A stretch of 64,000 nt of DNA from an uncultured Flavobacteriales bacterium (GTDB lineage Bacteria > Bacteroidota > Bacteroidia > Flavobacteriales > Crocinitomicaceae), in contig CAMLHZ010000006.1 in assembly GCA_946480085.1 (NCBI GenBank), forward strand, positions 1 to 64,000, read 5' to 3'. Shown here one piece after another: positions 39,483-49,000 of this stretch. Under the pieces are notes generated by a model. It saw only the letters and a list, made by a program, of their open reading frames with translations. It was not told where the DNA came from and made no database searches. Position 1 is the stretch's first letter. Each line of letters starts with the position of its first letter. The position numbers and the translations under genes were made by a program.

Positions 39483-40145
39483 ATGAAAAAAGTAATCGCA
39501 ATTGCTGCTCTTTTAATCGGAAGCCAGGTTATGGCACAAAAGGAAGACAGTTTAGTAATGGTGGAATTGACACCGGTATGCTCAAATATGGACACCATTT
39601 CAACCTTGATGGGATGGAAAATGGCTGGAGCTAAAATTGATAAAGTGAAAGCAAAATATCCAACGAACTGGATTTCCAATTACTATTCTGCTTATGCGGC
39701 AATTCAAATGACCTATTTTGATGAGAAAGCAACAGGAAAAATGAAAGACCTTTACCTGGATGCAGCAGATAAATCGTTGGATGTGGTAAAAACAGCTTGT
39801 CCTTTGAAGGATGAGGTTTATGTATTGACAGCAATGGTTGCCAATGCGCGTTTGGCAGTTGATCCTCAAAGCCGATGGAAAGAATACGGGAAAATCTTCG
39901 AAGACAACTTAGAGTTGGCGAAGAAAGAGAACGAAAACAATCCTCACATTTACTTATCAAAGGGGTATTCTCTTTATTACACGCCTAAAATGTTTGGTGG
40001 TGGAGCAAAGAACGCTTACGAGTATTTCAAGAAGTCTGAAGAGAAGTTTAAGTTGATTACCACTTACTCATTGGATAAACCGTACTGGGGATACATGAGC
40101 ACGACTTATATGATCGGTGAGTGCGAGAAAGAACTGAAAAAGTAA
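39483..40145 (+). CDS. Secreted TPR-like helical protein
   Basis: 220-aa exported protein (signal to ~residue 18, QVMA|QKEDS). The rest is a helical array with TPR character (WISNYYSAYAAIQMTYFDEK, LYLDAADKSLDVV, ENNPHIYLSKGYSLYYTPKM, NAYEYFKKSEEKF). No catalytic motif. Likely periplasmic; lies 94 nt after the TonB-dependent receptor, which suggests a linked, undefined role. Followed by a strong terminator. Confidence 0.75.
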   Translation: MKKVIAIAALLIGSQVMAQKEDSLVMVELTPVCSNMDTISTLMGWKMAGAKIDKVKAKYPTNWISNYYSAYAAIQMTYFDEKATGKMKDLYLDAADKSLDVVKTACPLKDEVYVLTAMVANARLAVDPQSRWKEYGKIFEDNLELAKKENENNPHIYLSKGYSLYYTPKMFGGGAKNAYEYFKKSEEKFKLITTYSLDKPYWGYMSTTYMIGECEKELKK

Positions 40146-40161
40146 TTAGGAGTTACGAGTT

Positions 40162-40199
40162 AAAAAAGCCGATACAGCATAGCTGATCGGCTTTTTTTT
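40162..40199. terminator. Bidirectional intrinsic terminator
   Basis: Stem AAAAAGCCGAT / ATCGGCTTTTT around a 12-nt loop with a further T run, placed between the convergent TPR-like and CYTH genes, 16 nt after the first stop. Confidence 0.85.
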
Positions 40200-40228
40200 A
40201 GCTATCCTGCGTTATTGGTAACTTGTAA

Positions 40229-40705
40229 CTAGTCATTGGTAATTAGCTCGCTAGAGCTCAAGTGAATCAGATTCGAATTAAAATAACGCTTATCATCACT
40301 CACTTCTTTGTCAATCCAGCGCGGTAGCTCAAATTCCTCCGTTTCTGATTGCAACTCTATTTCTGCTACAATCAAACCTTCCAGTTTACCGTGAAAAACA
40401 TCCACTTCCCATAAATGCTGACCGTAATTAATCGTATACCTTTCTTTTGAAATGGACGTAGAACAAAAGATTTTTAGCATTTCCTCAGCGTCTGTGTATG
40501 GAATCTCGTACTCGAATTCGTCACGCGAAACGCCAATGTTCGCTGCTTTAATCGTCAGAAAACCCTTTTCACCTTTCGTTCTTACGCGCACAACGCCTTT
40601 ATCGTTTTCAGCCAAATAACCCTGTTGAATTTTTTTTGGACTCAGATTCAATAAGATTTGCTGAATTTCATCGTTTACCAAAAACTTACGCTCAATTTCT
40701 TTCAT
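40229..40705 (-). CDS. CYTH-domain protein (triphosphatase/adenylate cyclase-like fold)
   Basis: 158-aa soluble protein of the CYTH superfamily, whose tunnel fold binds triphosphates with divalent metal. The hallmark EIERKFLV is at residues 3-10, followed by KIQQGYLAENDKGVVRVRTK, GFLTIKAANIGVSRDEFEYE, KERYTINYGQHLWEVDVFHG and the acidic IVAEIELQSETEEFELP strand. Inorganic triphosphatase activity is the commonest role for this short bacterial form; adenylate cyclase is less likely. The last ~9 codons lie in the intergenic TAGTAATTAGTCA-type repeat, so the C-terminus may have been extended by it. Confidence 0.88.
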   Translation of the reverse strand: MKEIERKFLVNDEIQQILLNLSPKKIQQGYLAENDKGVVRVRTKGEKGFLTIKAANIGVSRDEFEYEIPYTDAEEMLKIFCSTSISKERYTINYGQHLWEVDVFHGKLEGLIVAEIELQSETEEFELPRWIDKEVSDDKRYFNSNLIHLSSSELITND

Positions 40706-40732
40706 AGAATGCCAATATAGTCAAACTGTTCC

Positions 40733-40797
40733 AAGGTTCAAAGAGTTCAAAAAATAGTTTAATGCTTTACTTGAACCGTTTGAATCGATTGAACCTT
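40733..40797. repeat. Imperfect inverted repeat between divergent genes
   Basis: AAGGTTCAAAGAGTTCAAA (40733-40751) is near-complementary to TTTGAATCGATTGAACCTT (40779-40797). Lies between the divergent CYTH and FemAB-like genes and overlaps a candidate TTG element. Confidence 0.5.
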
Positions 40798-40811
40798 TTT
40801 CTGTAATTTCG
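40780..40811 (+). promoter_or_regulatory. Candidate promoter of the FemAB-like gene
   Basis: TTG (40780-40782), 21 nt, then TAATTTCG (40804-40811), one mismatch from TANNTTTG. The box ends 6 nt before the ATG, so the message would be leaderless. Confidence 0.35.
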
Positions 40812-40817
40812 TTCCCA

Positions 40818-41711
40818 ATGCAAAACGAAACATTTCATTTTGTGCATCCAAATGCCGAAGAACAGCAGCAATGGGATTTGCTCGTTGAGCAATCTGATGC
40901 TTCCGTATTTTCGAAATCTGGATATCTGAATGCCTTGATCGGAGACTGGACGATTCTCTATAACCAAACAAGAACAGGCGGAATGGTTTGTCCGTTTACC
41001 GTAAAGTTTGGACAAAAAATCCTCATAAATCCAATTTACCATCAATATTCCGAATGGGTTGGTGAAGGCGAATTAACAGAAAATGGAATCGAATTTCTGA
41101 AAACGGAATTTCCTGTTTCTCAGTTGTGTTTTCGTTCTGAAGTTTCTTTTCTCAATGCTCAAAATATTAAATGGAAACATCAACTAATTGATTCTAATAA
41201 TTTTTCAATCAATGTTTTAGCAAAACGAATGTTAAAGAAAAGTGAAGAATATGAAATTCGTTTAAACGATGAAATTAGTTTGATTTATGATCGAATTGAA
41301 AAAGATTTGGTTGGACGCGTGCAAGGAATGAATTCAGAAAATGTTAAATCGCTTAAGAATTTAGTTGATAATTTCGCCGGAAATGGATTTCATTCGATAT
41401 GTGCATACAGGAATGAGGAATTTGTTGGTGGAATCTGGTTGCTTGAAAATTCAAATGCAATCATGTATTTGAAAGGCAGTGTAATTGATTCAGCAAAGAA
41501 AGATGGAGTAATGTATCGTTTGCTGTTTACCGCAATTAACGAAACACTTTCGAAAAATAAAACCTTCTGGTTCGGTGGATCGAATGTAGAAAACGTGCGC
41601 AGATTTAATCTGAATTTGGGTGGAACGGATGTTGGCTATACGCAGTTTCTCTGGAATTCTGCACCATGGTGGTGGAATCTTCTTCGCACCATCCGCCAAA
41701 AACTTAGGTAA
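40818..41711 (+). CDS. FemAB/GNAT-like acyltransferase
   Basis: 297-aa cytoplasmic protein with the layout of Bacteroidota FemAB-related GNAT proteins: an N-terminal half with SDASVFSKSGYLNALIGDW, GMVCPFTVKFGQKILINPIY and HQYSEWVG, and a C-terminal GNAT-like half with GFHSICAYRNEEFVGGIWLL, AIMYLKGSVIDSAKKDGVMY and FWFGGSNVENVRRFNLNLGG. Such enzymes transfer aminoacyl or acyl groups to cell-wall or surface-polysaccharide precursors; the neighbouring CapD-like gene fits surface glycan work. Substrate unknown. Confidence 0.7.
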   Translation: MQNETFHFVHPNAEEQQQWDLLVEQSDASVFSKSGYLNALIGDWTILYNQTRTGGMVCPFTVKFGQKILINPIYHQYSEWVGEGELTENGIEFLKTEFPVSQLCFRSEVSFLNAQNIKWKHQLIDSNNFSINVLAKRMLKKSEEYEIRLNDEISLIYDRIEKDLVGRVQGMNSENVKSLKNLVDNFAGNGFHSICAYRNEEFVGGIWLLENSNAIMYLKGSVIDSAKKDGVMYRLLFTAINETLSKNKTFWFGGSNVENVRRFNLNLGGTDVGYTQFLWNSAPWWWNLLRTIRQKLR

Positions 41712-41738
41712 AATTCGATGCTTTCATAAGGCATTATT

Positions 41739-41774
41739 AGTAATTGGTCATTCGCAATTAGTCATTCGCAATTC
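41739..41774. repeat. Tandem GTCATTCGCAATT repeat
   Basis: GTCATTCGCAATT at 41747-41759 and 41761-41773 (14-nt period), preceded by AGTAATTG. Same sequence flavour as the repeats at 39391-39463 and 40215-40250. Confidence 0.5.
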
Positions 41775-41786
41775 GGTTGTTTCCGC

Positions 41787-41794
41787 TATATTTG
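41787..41794 (+). promoter_or_regulatory. Candidate -7 box TATATTTG
   Basis: Exact TANNTTTG match 33 nt before the dehydratase ATG, giving a ~30-nt leader. No clear TTG at the -33 position. Confidence 0.4.
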
Positions 41795-41827
41795 TATAAC
41801 AACTAGTTTTTGAAAATCAATTAACGA

Positions 41828-43708
41828 ATGTTCCCTAAGAAAAACGTGCCCAGATGGGTTATTATTCTTATCGATTTATGCATTTCTGCAACCTCCATGT
41901 TGCTCGCGTATCTCATTCGTTTTGATATCAAAGCCGATTCGGATCTCTGGCAAAAGGAATGGCACATTGTGTCGAAATCACTGATTGTTTTCTTCCTTGT
42001 ACGACTTCTGGTGTTCTACTTTTTTGGAATCCACAGAGGTTTGGTGCGTCACACTTCAACTTCTGATTTCCGACGCTTATTCATCGCTGTAAGCCTTTCT
42101 TCTGTCATTTTCGGAATCATCGGTTTCATTCGTTACTACTTCATCGACGGCTATTATTTATTCCCCATCTCTGTATTGGTGATTGAATATGTTTTCTGCA
42201 TGTTCCTCGTAACTGTGGCTCGTTTCACCATCAAATTATGGTATTTGGAAACACAAAAACCGCGCGAAACGCAGAAACGTGTGTTGATTTACGGGGCGGG
42301 AATTTCAGGATTAATTGCTAAACGGACGATTGAAAAAGATGCCCTTCTTCCAATGGAAGTGATTGGTTTTGTTGATGATAACAAGAATTTGAAAGGCGCT
42401 CGAATTGAAGGAATTACCGTTATCCACCCTGATAAATTGAATGAATACATCAAACACGAAGGTGTTGATCAGGTGATTTTAGCCATTCAAGACCCCAATC
42501 CGGATAACCAGAAACGCGTTGTAGATATTTGTTTTGCGAATAATGTGGAACTGAAGAAAGTACCAAGTCCGAAAAGTTGGATCAATGGCGAATTCTCCGC
42601 AAAACAACTTGCTTCAGTGAACATTGAAGATCTGTTGGGAAGAAAACCGATTGTTCTTAATCAGGAAGCGTTGATTGGTGCGTTGGGTAATAAAGTAGTT
42701 TTGGTTACAGGTGCAGCTGGTTCAATTGGTTCTGGTTTGGTTCGACAAATAGCGACTTATTCACCTTCAAAGATTATTCTATTTGATCAGGCAGAATCAC
42801 CAATGTACGAGTTGGAACTGGAACTGCGTTCAGAATTTCCAAACCTGAATCTGGAAGTTGTGATTGGAGACATTCGCAATTACGAGCGACTAAATAGCGT
42901 TTTCGATGTGTTCAAACCATCCTGGGTTTATCACGCGGCTGCTTATAAACACGTCCCGCTAATGGAGGAAAATCCAAGCGAGGCCATTAGTACAAATATT
43001 CGTGGTACAAAAGCGTTGGTGGAATTGGCGCTGAAATATGAAGTGGAGAAATTTGTAATGATCTCTACGGATAAAGCCGTGAATCCAACAAACGTAATGG
43101 GTGCAAGTAAGCGAATTGCTGAAATGCTGGCGCAAAAATCAAACGCGGAAGGAAATACGCAGTTCATTACCACGCGTTTTGGGAATGTACTGGGTTCAAA
43201 CGGTTCCGTAATTCCATTGTTTAAGAAGCAGATTGCACAAGGTGGACCAATTACTGTAACCGACGAACGCATTACCCGTTTCTTCATGACCATTCCAGAA
43301 GCTTGTCAATTGGTGTTGGAAGCCGGAGTAATGGGAACAGGAGGTGAGATCTTTGTTTTCGACATGGGAGAATCGGTGAAGATTGTTGATTTGGCGAAGA
43401 ACATGATCCGACTTTCAGGCTTGACCTTAGGCAAAGACATTGAGATCATTTTTACAGGATTACGTCCAGGTGAGAAATTGTACGAAGAATTGTTGAGTAA
43501 CGAAGAAAGTACGCTGCCAACACATCATCCGAAAATTCTCATTGCGAAAGACAGAGGTGTAGAGGAATCTGATTTTACAGCAATTCAGCGTTTGGTGGAT
43601 TCTGTTGGATCGTCGAACAACATGGACTTGGTAGAACAAATGAAAACCCTGGTGCCGGAGTATATTTCGAATAACTCGGAGTTTTCACAACTGGATAAGA
43701 GAAAGTAA
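41828..43708 (+). CDS. Membrane-bound NDP-sugar 4,6-dehydratase (CapD/WbpM-type)
   Basis: 626-aa enzyme, probably converting UDP-GlcNAc to its 4-keto-6-deoxy form, an early step toward modified surface sugars. About four N-terminal TM helices (residues ~10-125), a first Rossmann-like region (VLIYGAGISGLIAKRTI, ~155-172), then the SDR dehydratase domain with VVLVTGAAGSIGSGLVRQ (~290-307), YHAAAYKHVPLMEENPSEAI, STDKAVNPTNVMGASKR (~413-429) and FMTIPEACQLVLEAG. As in the WbpM subfamily, the usual SDR catalytic Tyr is Met in the MxxxK motif. Full length. Followed by a long inverted repeat. Confidence 0.92.
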   Translation: MFPKKNVPRWVIILIDLCISATSMLLAYLIRFDIKADSDLWQKEWHIVSKSLIVFFLVRLLVFYFFGIHRGLVRHTSTSDFRRLFIAVSLSSVIFGIIGFIRYYFIDGYYLFPISVLVIEYVFCMFLVTVARFTIKLWYLETQKPRETQKRVLIYGAGISGLIAKRTIEKDALLPMEVIGFVDDNKNLKGARIEGITVIHPDKLNEYIKHEGVDQVILAIQDPNPDNQKRVVDICFANNVELKKVPSPKSWINGEFSAKQLASVNIEDLLGRKPIVLNQEALIGALGNKVVLVTGAAGSIGSGLVRQIATYSPSKIILFDQAESPMYELELELRSEFPNLNLEVVIGDIRNYERLNSVFDVFKPSWVYHAAAYKHVPLMEENPSEAISTNIRGTKALVELALKYEVEKFVMISTDKAVNPTNVMGASKRIAEMLAQKSNAEGNTQFITTRFGNVLGSNGSVIPLFKKQIAQGGPITVTDERITRFFMTIPEACQLVLEAGVMGTGGEIFVFDMGESVKIVDLAKNMIRLSGLTLGKDIEIIFTGLRPGEKLYEELLSNEESTLPTHHPKILIAKDRGVEESDFTAIQRLVDSVGSSNNMDLVEQMKTLVPEYISNNSEFSQLDKRK

Positions 43709-43717
43709 TAACGTTAT

Positions 43718-43767
43718 CTCGACTCCGCTCGATAACCTTGACTCTAAGGTCACCGAGCGGAGTCGAG
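43718..43767. repeat. Nested inverted repeat (CTCGACTCCGCTCG family)
   Basis: Perfect 14-bp arms CTCGACTCCGCTCG (43718-43731) and CGAGCGGAGTCGAG (43754-43767), with an inner ACCTT/AAGGT stem (43735-43750). A related imperfect copy lies at 44208-44262. Could terminate the dehydratase transcript, but no T-tract follows. Confidence 0.7.
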
Positions 43768-43790
43768 GTGAACATTTGAATAAAAGAATA

Positions 43791-44198
43791 ATGCATACTC
43801 CTTACAAATTAAAAGTTCGTTTTTCCGACTGCGACATGATGCAGCATGTGAACAATGCCGTTTATTTGAATTACTTCGAAGAAGCGCGCATTCATTATTT
43901 TAACAATTTATTGGGAATGGATTGGGATTGGAAAAAGAACGGTGTACTTTTACGTAAGAACGAATTGGAATACTTACGTCCCATTTTATTGCATGAACCG
44001 GTTACCATTGAAGTTTTCCTGAAACATGTGGGTGACAAGAGTTTTACGCTTTCTTACGAAGTAAAAGTACATGATGATCTGAGAACAACCGGAACTTCCG
44101 TTTTGGTTTGTTATGACAGCGTAAACAAGTGCTCCATTTCTATTCCTGCGCGAATGAAAGCTGCATTGGAAACATTATCCCTGAAATTGGAACAATAG
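43791..44198 (+). CDS. Acyl-CoA thioesterase, 4HBT hot-dog family
   Basis: 135-aa single hot-dog domain hydrolysing acyl-CoA-type thioesters. The YbgC/FadM-type active-site motif is present: RFSDCDMMQHVNNAVYLNYF, with Asp15, His19 and Asn22, then VTIEVFLKHVGDKSFTLSYE and GTSVLVCYD. The ATG at 43791 is preferred to the TTG at 43776, which would add MNKRI and start just after the inverted repeat. Substrate chain length unknown. Confidence 0.85.
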   Translation: MHTPYKLKVRFSDCDMMQHVNNAVYLNYFEEARIHYFNNLLGMDWDWKKNGVLLRKNELEYLRPILLHEPVTIEVFLKHVGDKSFTLSYEVKVHDDLRTTGTSVLVCYDSVNKCSISIPARMKAALETLSLKLEQ

Positions 44199-44207
44199 AA
44201 AAAGTTG

Positions 44208-44262
44208 ACTTCGACTCCGCTCAGTCACCTTTTTAACTAGGACACTAAGCTGGTCGAAGTAT
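44208..44262. repeat. Imperfect inverted repeat (TTCGACTCCGCTC family)
   Basis: ACTTCGAC near the left end pairs with GTCGAAGT at the right end, and the left arm continues TCCGCTCAGTC as in the 43718 repeat. It follows the thioesterase stop. Confidence 0.5.
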
Positions 44263-44293
44263 AAATCTTTATATAACATTTAACAATAGTATC

Positions 44294-45691
44294 ATGAAAT
44301 CAATTCTTATCGTACTTAGCATATTTTGTGTCGGAATGGGGTATAGTCAGCCCAATTTCGAGGTTCAAAAGAAAGACAGCTGCTGGAAAAAAAGTCAGGC
44401 ACGCTCTGCCAACCGTTTTGCTGAATGGGAATGTGGAAAGATTGCCGGAGTGGTAGATTGTAATGAGAAATTGGAAATGGATCCAAATACCGGAATTGTA
44501 ATGACTTCCGGAAATCACAAACCGTATACCGGAATTTGTGAAACCTGTCATATGAACGGAATGCTGGAACGCAAAGTAACTTTTGTAGAAGGACGAGCGA
44601 ATGGTGTTGATACAACCACTTACCGATCTGGATGTTACATGGCTATTCGTTCGCACATACAAGGTGTGGAAGATGGTCGTTGGGTTTATTTTTTCGATTC
44701 TACAGGTTTTGTAAGCTGGGAGAAGAATTACACCATGGGACAATTGAATGGTCCGCAATATTCATTCTCGTATTACGGCGATACGGTAAAATCAGAGATG
44801 TATGTGAATGGTGTGTTGCAGGGGCAGCGCAAAACGTACAAAGCTAATCCTAAGTTTACACCAGGCTCAAAAATGAGACAAACGTATCTGGAGAAAGTAG
44901 CCACCTACAAAAACGGATTATTGGAAGGTCCGTTCCTTGTTTACAATGCAGATGGTGTAATCATTGAGGAGACCAACTACAAACAAGGGAAAAAGAACGG
45001 CGTTTTCAAGTATTATTATGACGAAGGTGTGTTGCTTAGAACCGAAAACTGGGTAATGGATTCGAAAAACGGTGAGTTTAAAACACTTTATTTCGATCAA
45101 AGCTTACAATCTATAGAGAACTACAAAAAAGCCAGCGGTAAACCCCAGCAATATCTTACCGCAGATATTTACACCTTTCCGAACGAAGCAGTTGCATTGG
45201 GGTATGGAAAAATGGTAGGAAATAAAGCTTCCAAGGCCAAATTAGATGCCTATTTAGATTCGGCTGGAGTTAAACTGGAAATGTACAGTGTGAAAGACAT
45301 TGTTCGTGATACCGATCCAAATCTGAAGAAAGCAAAAAGTCTGGGTAAAGGATTGAACAAACCTTTCAATGTGGGAACTAAGAAAGCACAATCATGGATT
45401 TTCATCAATTTAAAAGACATCAATACCGTTACTAAAACAGAAGTAAGAGAAGGTTGGTTCGAAGAGCGTTTTCCTGACGGAAAATTGAAGCGCAGAGCTT
45501 TATACCGTGGAGATATTTTGATCGAAGAAACAGTTTACGATCAGGTCGGGAAAATTGTCTCACAATACGGCGTAGTTCAAAACACAGGCAAAGAAGATGA
45601 TGCCATGCCGACTGGTAAAACCGATAAACCGAAAAAGAAGGAGAAGAAGCCTAAAAAGTCGAAAGAAAAAACACCTGAGACTGCAGGGTAG
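44294..45691 (+). CDS. Secreted MORN_2-repeat protein
   Basis: 465-aa exported protein (signal to ~residue 18, MGYS|QPNF). Residues ~100-265 hold MORN_2-type repeats: GVEDGRWVYFFDSTGFVSWE, GQLNGPQYSFSYYGDTVKSE, GLLEGPFLVYNADGVIIEET, GKKNGVFKYYYDEGVLLRTE and KNGEFKTLYFDQ. A late copy GWFEERFPDGKLKRRALYRG precedes a Lys-rich tail (KKKEKKPKKSKEK). MORN_2 proteins are often named YwqK-like antitoxins, but nothing here supports a toxin-antitoxin role; a surface or periplasmic repeat scaffold is as likely. Three Cys in residues 30-55 and a CETC motif near 80 are unusual. Confidence 0.8.
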   Translation: MKSILIVLSIFCVGMGYSQPNFEVQKKDSCWKKSQARSANRFAEWECGKIAGVVDCNEKLEMDPNTGIVMTSGNHKPYTGICETCHMNGMLERKVTFVEGRANGVDTTTYRSGCYMAIRSHIQGVEDGRWVYFFDSTGFVSWEKNYTMGQLNGPQYSFSYYGDTVKSEMYVNGVLQGQRKTYKANPKFTPGSKMRQTYLEKVATYKNGLLEGPFLVYNADGVIIEETNYKQGKKNGVFKYYYDEGVLLRTENWVMDSKNGEFKTLYFDQSLQSIENYKKASGKPQQYLTADIYTFPNEAVALGYGKMVGNKASKAKLDAYLDSAGVKLEMYSVKDIVRDTDPNLKKAKSLGKGLNKPFNVGTKKAQSWIFINLKDINTVTKTEVREGWFEERFPDGKLKRRALYRGDILIEETVYDQVGKIVSQYGVVQNTGKEDDAMPTGKTDKPKKKEKKPKKSKEKTPETAG

Positions 45692-46012
45692 GAAATAGGA
45701 GCTCGACTCACGTATTTCTGATACAAGATATCAACAACATTTTTTTGTTTTAAACAATTGTTTAACATTTTTCAGTGTTAGGTTGTTCTTGTTCTCTTTT
45801 TAAGGGTTGATATTCAGTTTGTTGTATTTGTTGTTGTTTTCTGATTAAGTGATTGAAAGTCGAGGTACTTGATTTAATCTATCATTATGTAATTCGATTT
45901 TGATAAATTCGCAACATTAACTTTTGAAATCACCTCTTATCTTCAATCTGAGCTAACTACACCATAAACTTAGGCTGAACCTTTGAGTTGATTTTCAAGC
46001 TGAAAATCACTT
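45692..46012. other. Leader region of the giant adhesin gene
   Basis: A 321-bp AT-rich gap. It contains the palindrome AAACAATTGTTT and TTGTTTAACATTTTT (45758-45772), a 15-mer also found upstream of the RHS locus at 9059-9073. No exact TANNTTTG promoter and no short CDS seen. Confidence 0.5.
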
Positions 46013-49000
46013 ATGAAAACTCACTTTTTAACCCTATTTCTCTGTGTATGCGCCCTTTTACCGAAAATGGCAAGTTCACAAAGCTATTCCTTTACTTCAT
46101 TTGACCAAAGTGTTAGTGTAAACGGAGATCCATTGGCTACTAATGTCAATACGCTGAGTACCTGTTCCGAATACGTTTTTAACTACAACATCGGATTTGG
46201 CTCAACCACTATTTCATCGGTAACTGATGACATTTCTTTTGAATTACCACTCAATGTTTCATTTCAGAGTTTGCTGAGTTCAAACGGAACCGTTACTGTC
46301 AATTCCAGTAGCGGTAATACGGTTTCATTGCACCTAAGCGGATGGAACATTTCCAATGTTCTGAATATTAAACTTATCGGTATTTCGTCAAGCTGTGATG
46401 CATCATCAGTTACAGGAAATCCGCTTGCTGAATTGGATGGAAATCTTGCAAGTGCAAGTGTTAACTCACCCAATGGCGTTACTATTGTTTCTCCACAATT
46501 GATAGTAGATGATCTTGGAGGAAATACAATGAAGAATATTGGAGACGTGGATGAAATGGTCTTCAAAATCCAGAATACGGGTGGAAATGGTACTGTTATT
46601 CAGAATTTATTGGTCGATTATGTGTTGAACTCTAATATTGAATCGTATCTGAACACTTATTATATTTCCGCAAGCCCAACTCAGGGAACAGGAAATAACA
46701 TCTATACGTACACATTGCCTGGAGGTGTTTTTACTTCGACTATACCAACAGGTACAATTCCTATTGATCCTGCAGATTTTCAGAATGTTTTAGGTCATGG
46801 TTATTTAGCAAATAGCGAGGTAATTTATCTTCACATTCCATTTTTTGTAAACTCATGCGGTGGTACTACCGGAAATTTTATTTTCAAAAGAGATTGTGGA
46901 AATAGCGTTACTTGTGACAATGTTGAAATTGAACATAATATTTCTGTGTTTTCAGGTAATACATATATTGGAGCCAATAACGTTATCGGTATCGCTCCAA
47001 ACCAAATAGGAACGTTTTGTGCAACTGCCGGTGGACAAAGTTCAACGCTGGATTGGAAATTTTACGGAAGTAATTCTGATCCAACAGGAGGACCGGCTGG
47101 ATATACCCGCGCAACGGATATAGAATTGCTCGTTTTGGTTGACAATTCTTTTGGTTCAGTTGTCCCGAATTCATTCACCATTTCAAACGGTTTGAATGTT
47201 ATTGATGTAAGTGCTGTTACAACAATCGTTAACCCAACTTTTCCTTTGATTGGTACACCCACAACAGGAACATTGTATAAAATTGATCTGAGTCAGCTAT
47301 CTGTATCATCAGCTGGCAGCTGGCAGCCCTTAGGCGTAAATTCATTATCAGATCTTGATGGTGATGGTAACGTTGATGACTTGATCGAATTTGGTTCTTT
47401 TGAAATCCATGCTGATTATGTATACAATACAACTTGTCCGTTATATTCTGATCATGGGGCTTATTATACAAGTGCAACATTGGAATGGTATTATAAAAAT
47501 GCATGTGGAGTGCCTGTAAATAATTCAGCAAACGCGGGTAATTTTTCATGGTTTGTTGATGCCTCGACCTTTGGTTATACTGCAACAGGTGCTGGTGGCG
47601 AGTTGACTTTACCTCCTGATGTGCTTTCAACAGAACCATTTATTTCGGAACTGTGTTTTGCACCGTATTATGAAAATTACTCACTTAACGGATTTGGATT
47701 CGATTGCCCGGATGGATTTCATAGAGTCATTTATGAAGTGCCGAACGGATACCACCTTGACGTTAGTGGGTTAACAGCTTCGTCTACTCCGGGATGGTAT
47801 GAATTACCTGATATGACGGTGACATCGGTTGCGGGAACAAATAATCCTACTGCTCAGGTTTCACCAATTGTGCAGGAATACTGTAATCCAAGTGGTACAG
47901 GAAGAATCATTGAAGTACGCTTTGGATTGATTCCATGGGATTTGTATTTCTTTGCTCGACCTACAACAATGTTGTTACCTTGTTTGAACTTACCAATGTA
48001 TTTGGATTGTGGAACTTCAGATCCTGGTTGTCCGGGACTTCCTAACAACTTTGGTTTTGATGATCTTGAATTTAGGTTGGAATATGTTTGTGATGAAACA
48101 TGTAATACTTGTTCGGCATTCATTGTTGGCGGTCATGCGAGTACATATCACCATTGTCCGGGATTATGTACCAGTTATTTCGGAACAGATCCACATCCGG
48201 CGTTTGAACGCTCTAGTTTAGGTTTCGTGAATACCACTGGTGGTTATATTTTGGGTGATGATCTGACATTGCCTTCAAACCTAACATCATCTACTGAACC
48301 TGCAATTGATCTGGCTTCAGCTTATCCGGGAGATCAAATTTCCGTACAAGTAAACGGAGGATTTAATGGAACTCCAGGTTCCAGCTACACACCAAATACC
48401 GGAGCTTCCTATAATGATATGTACCTTCAGATCAGATATGATGATTTACCAACTGGAGAACGAAAAGAAGCCCGTTTGTTTGATTTCGAGCAATTGAGTG
48501 GCGATGGAATTACCATTACTGAAACCTCTCCTGTAAACGGAGTTTCAAGTTTTACCATGCCTGCTTCAACGCTTAACATGACCAATTCAGTTTCAGGCGG
48601 AATTGTTTCGTTGAACATTAATTTCTCAAGTGCTGGTTTAGGTTTCATAGATGAATCAAACGCTGTTTATACGTTTAGCTCGGATCTCCATTTGAGAGTT
48701 CGTTCTGAGCCTGTTGGTTCAGGCTATAACTATTTCTTCTCTGGGGGTAAACATGTTATTACTTCGCTTCGTTTCGAATATAAAGGAACAGAAACTGATG
48801 GTTTAACAATTGATGGATCTTGTGATGATTATGGTGCCAATTTTAGAATACTTCAGCCAAGCGCAAGAGGTCCGGAAGGTGTTTTTATTGGTGAACCAAC
48901 TTACTGTGGTTTAACTGAGGTTTATTTCAGATTTTATAACGATGCAGCACTTTTCCAGATTGCTAATGATTTCCCGAATGAATATAGAGGTTATGGACAG

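Noticed and set aside
44294..45691. YwqK-type antitoxin of a toxin-antitoxin pair
   Set aside because: The name comes only from MORN_2 repeats; there is a signal peptide and no toxin gene beside it.
47229..47639. 136-aa minus-strand open frame inside the giant adhesin
   Set aside because: Gln/His-rich translation of the antisense of Thr/Asn-rich coding DNA; no start context or homology.
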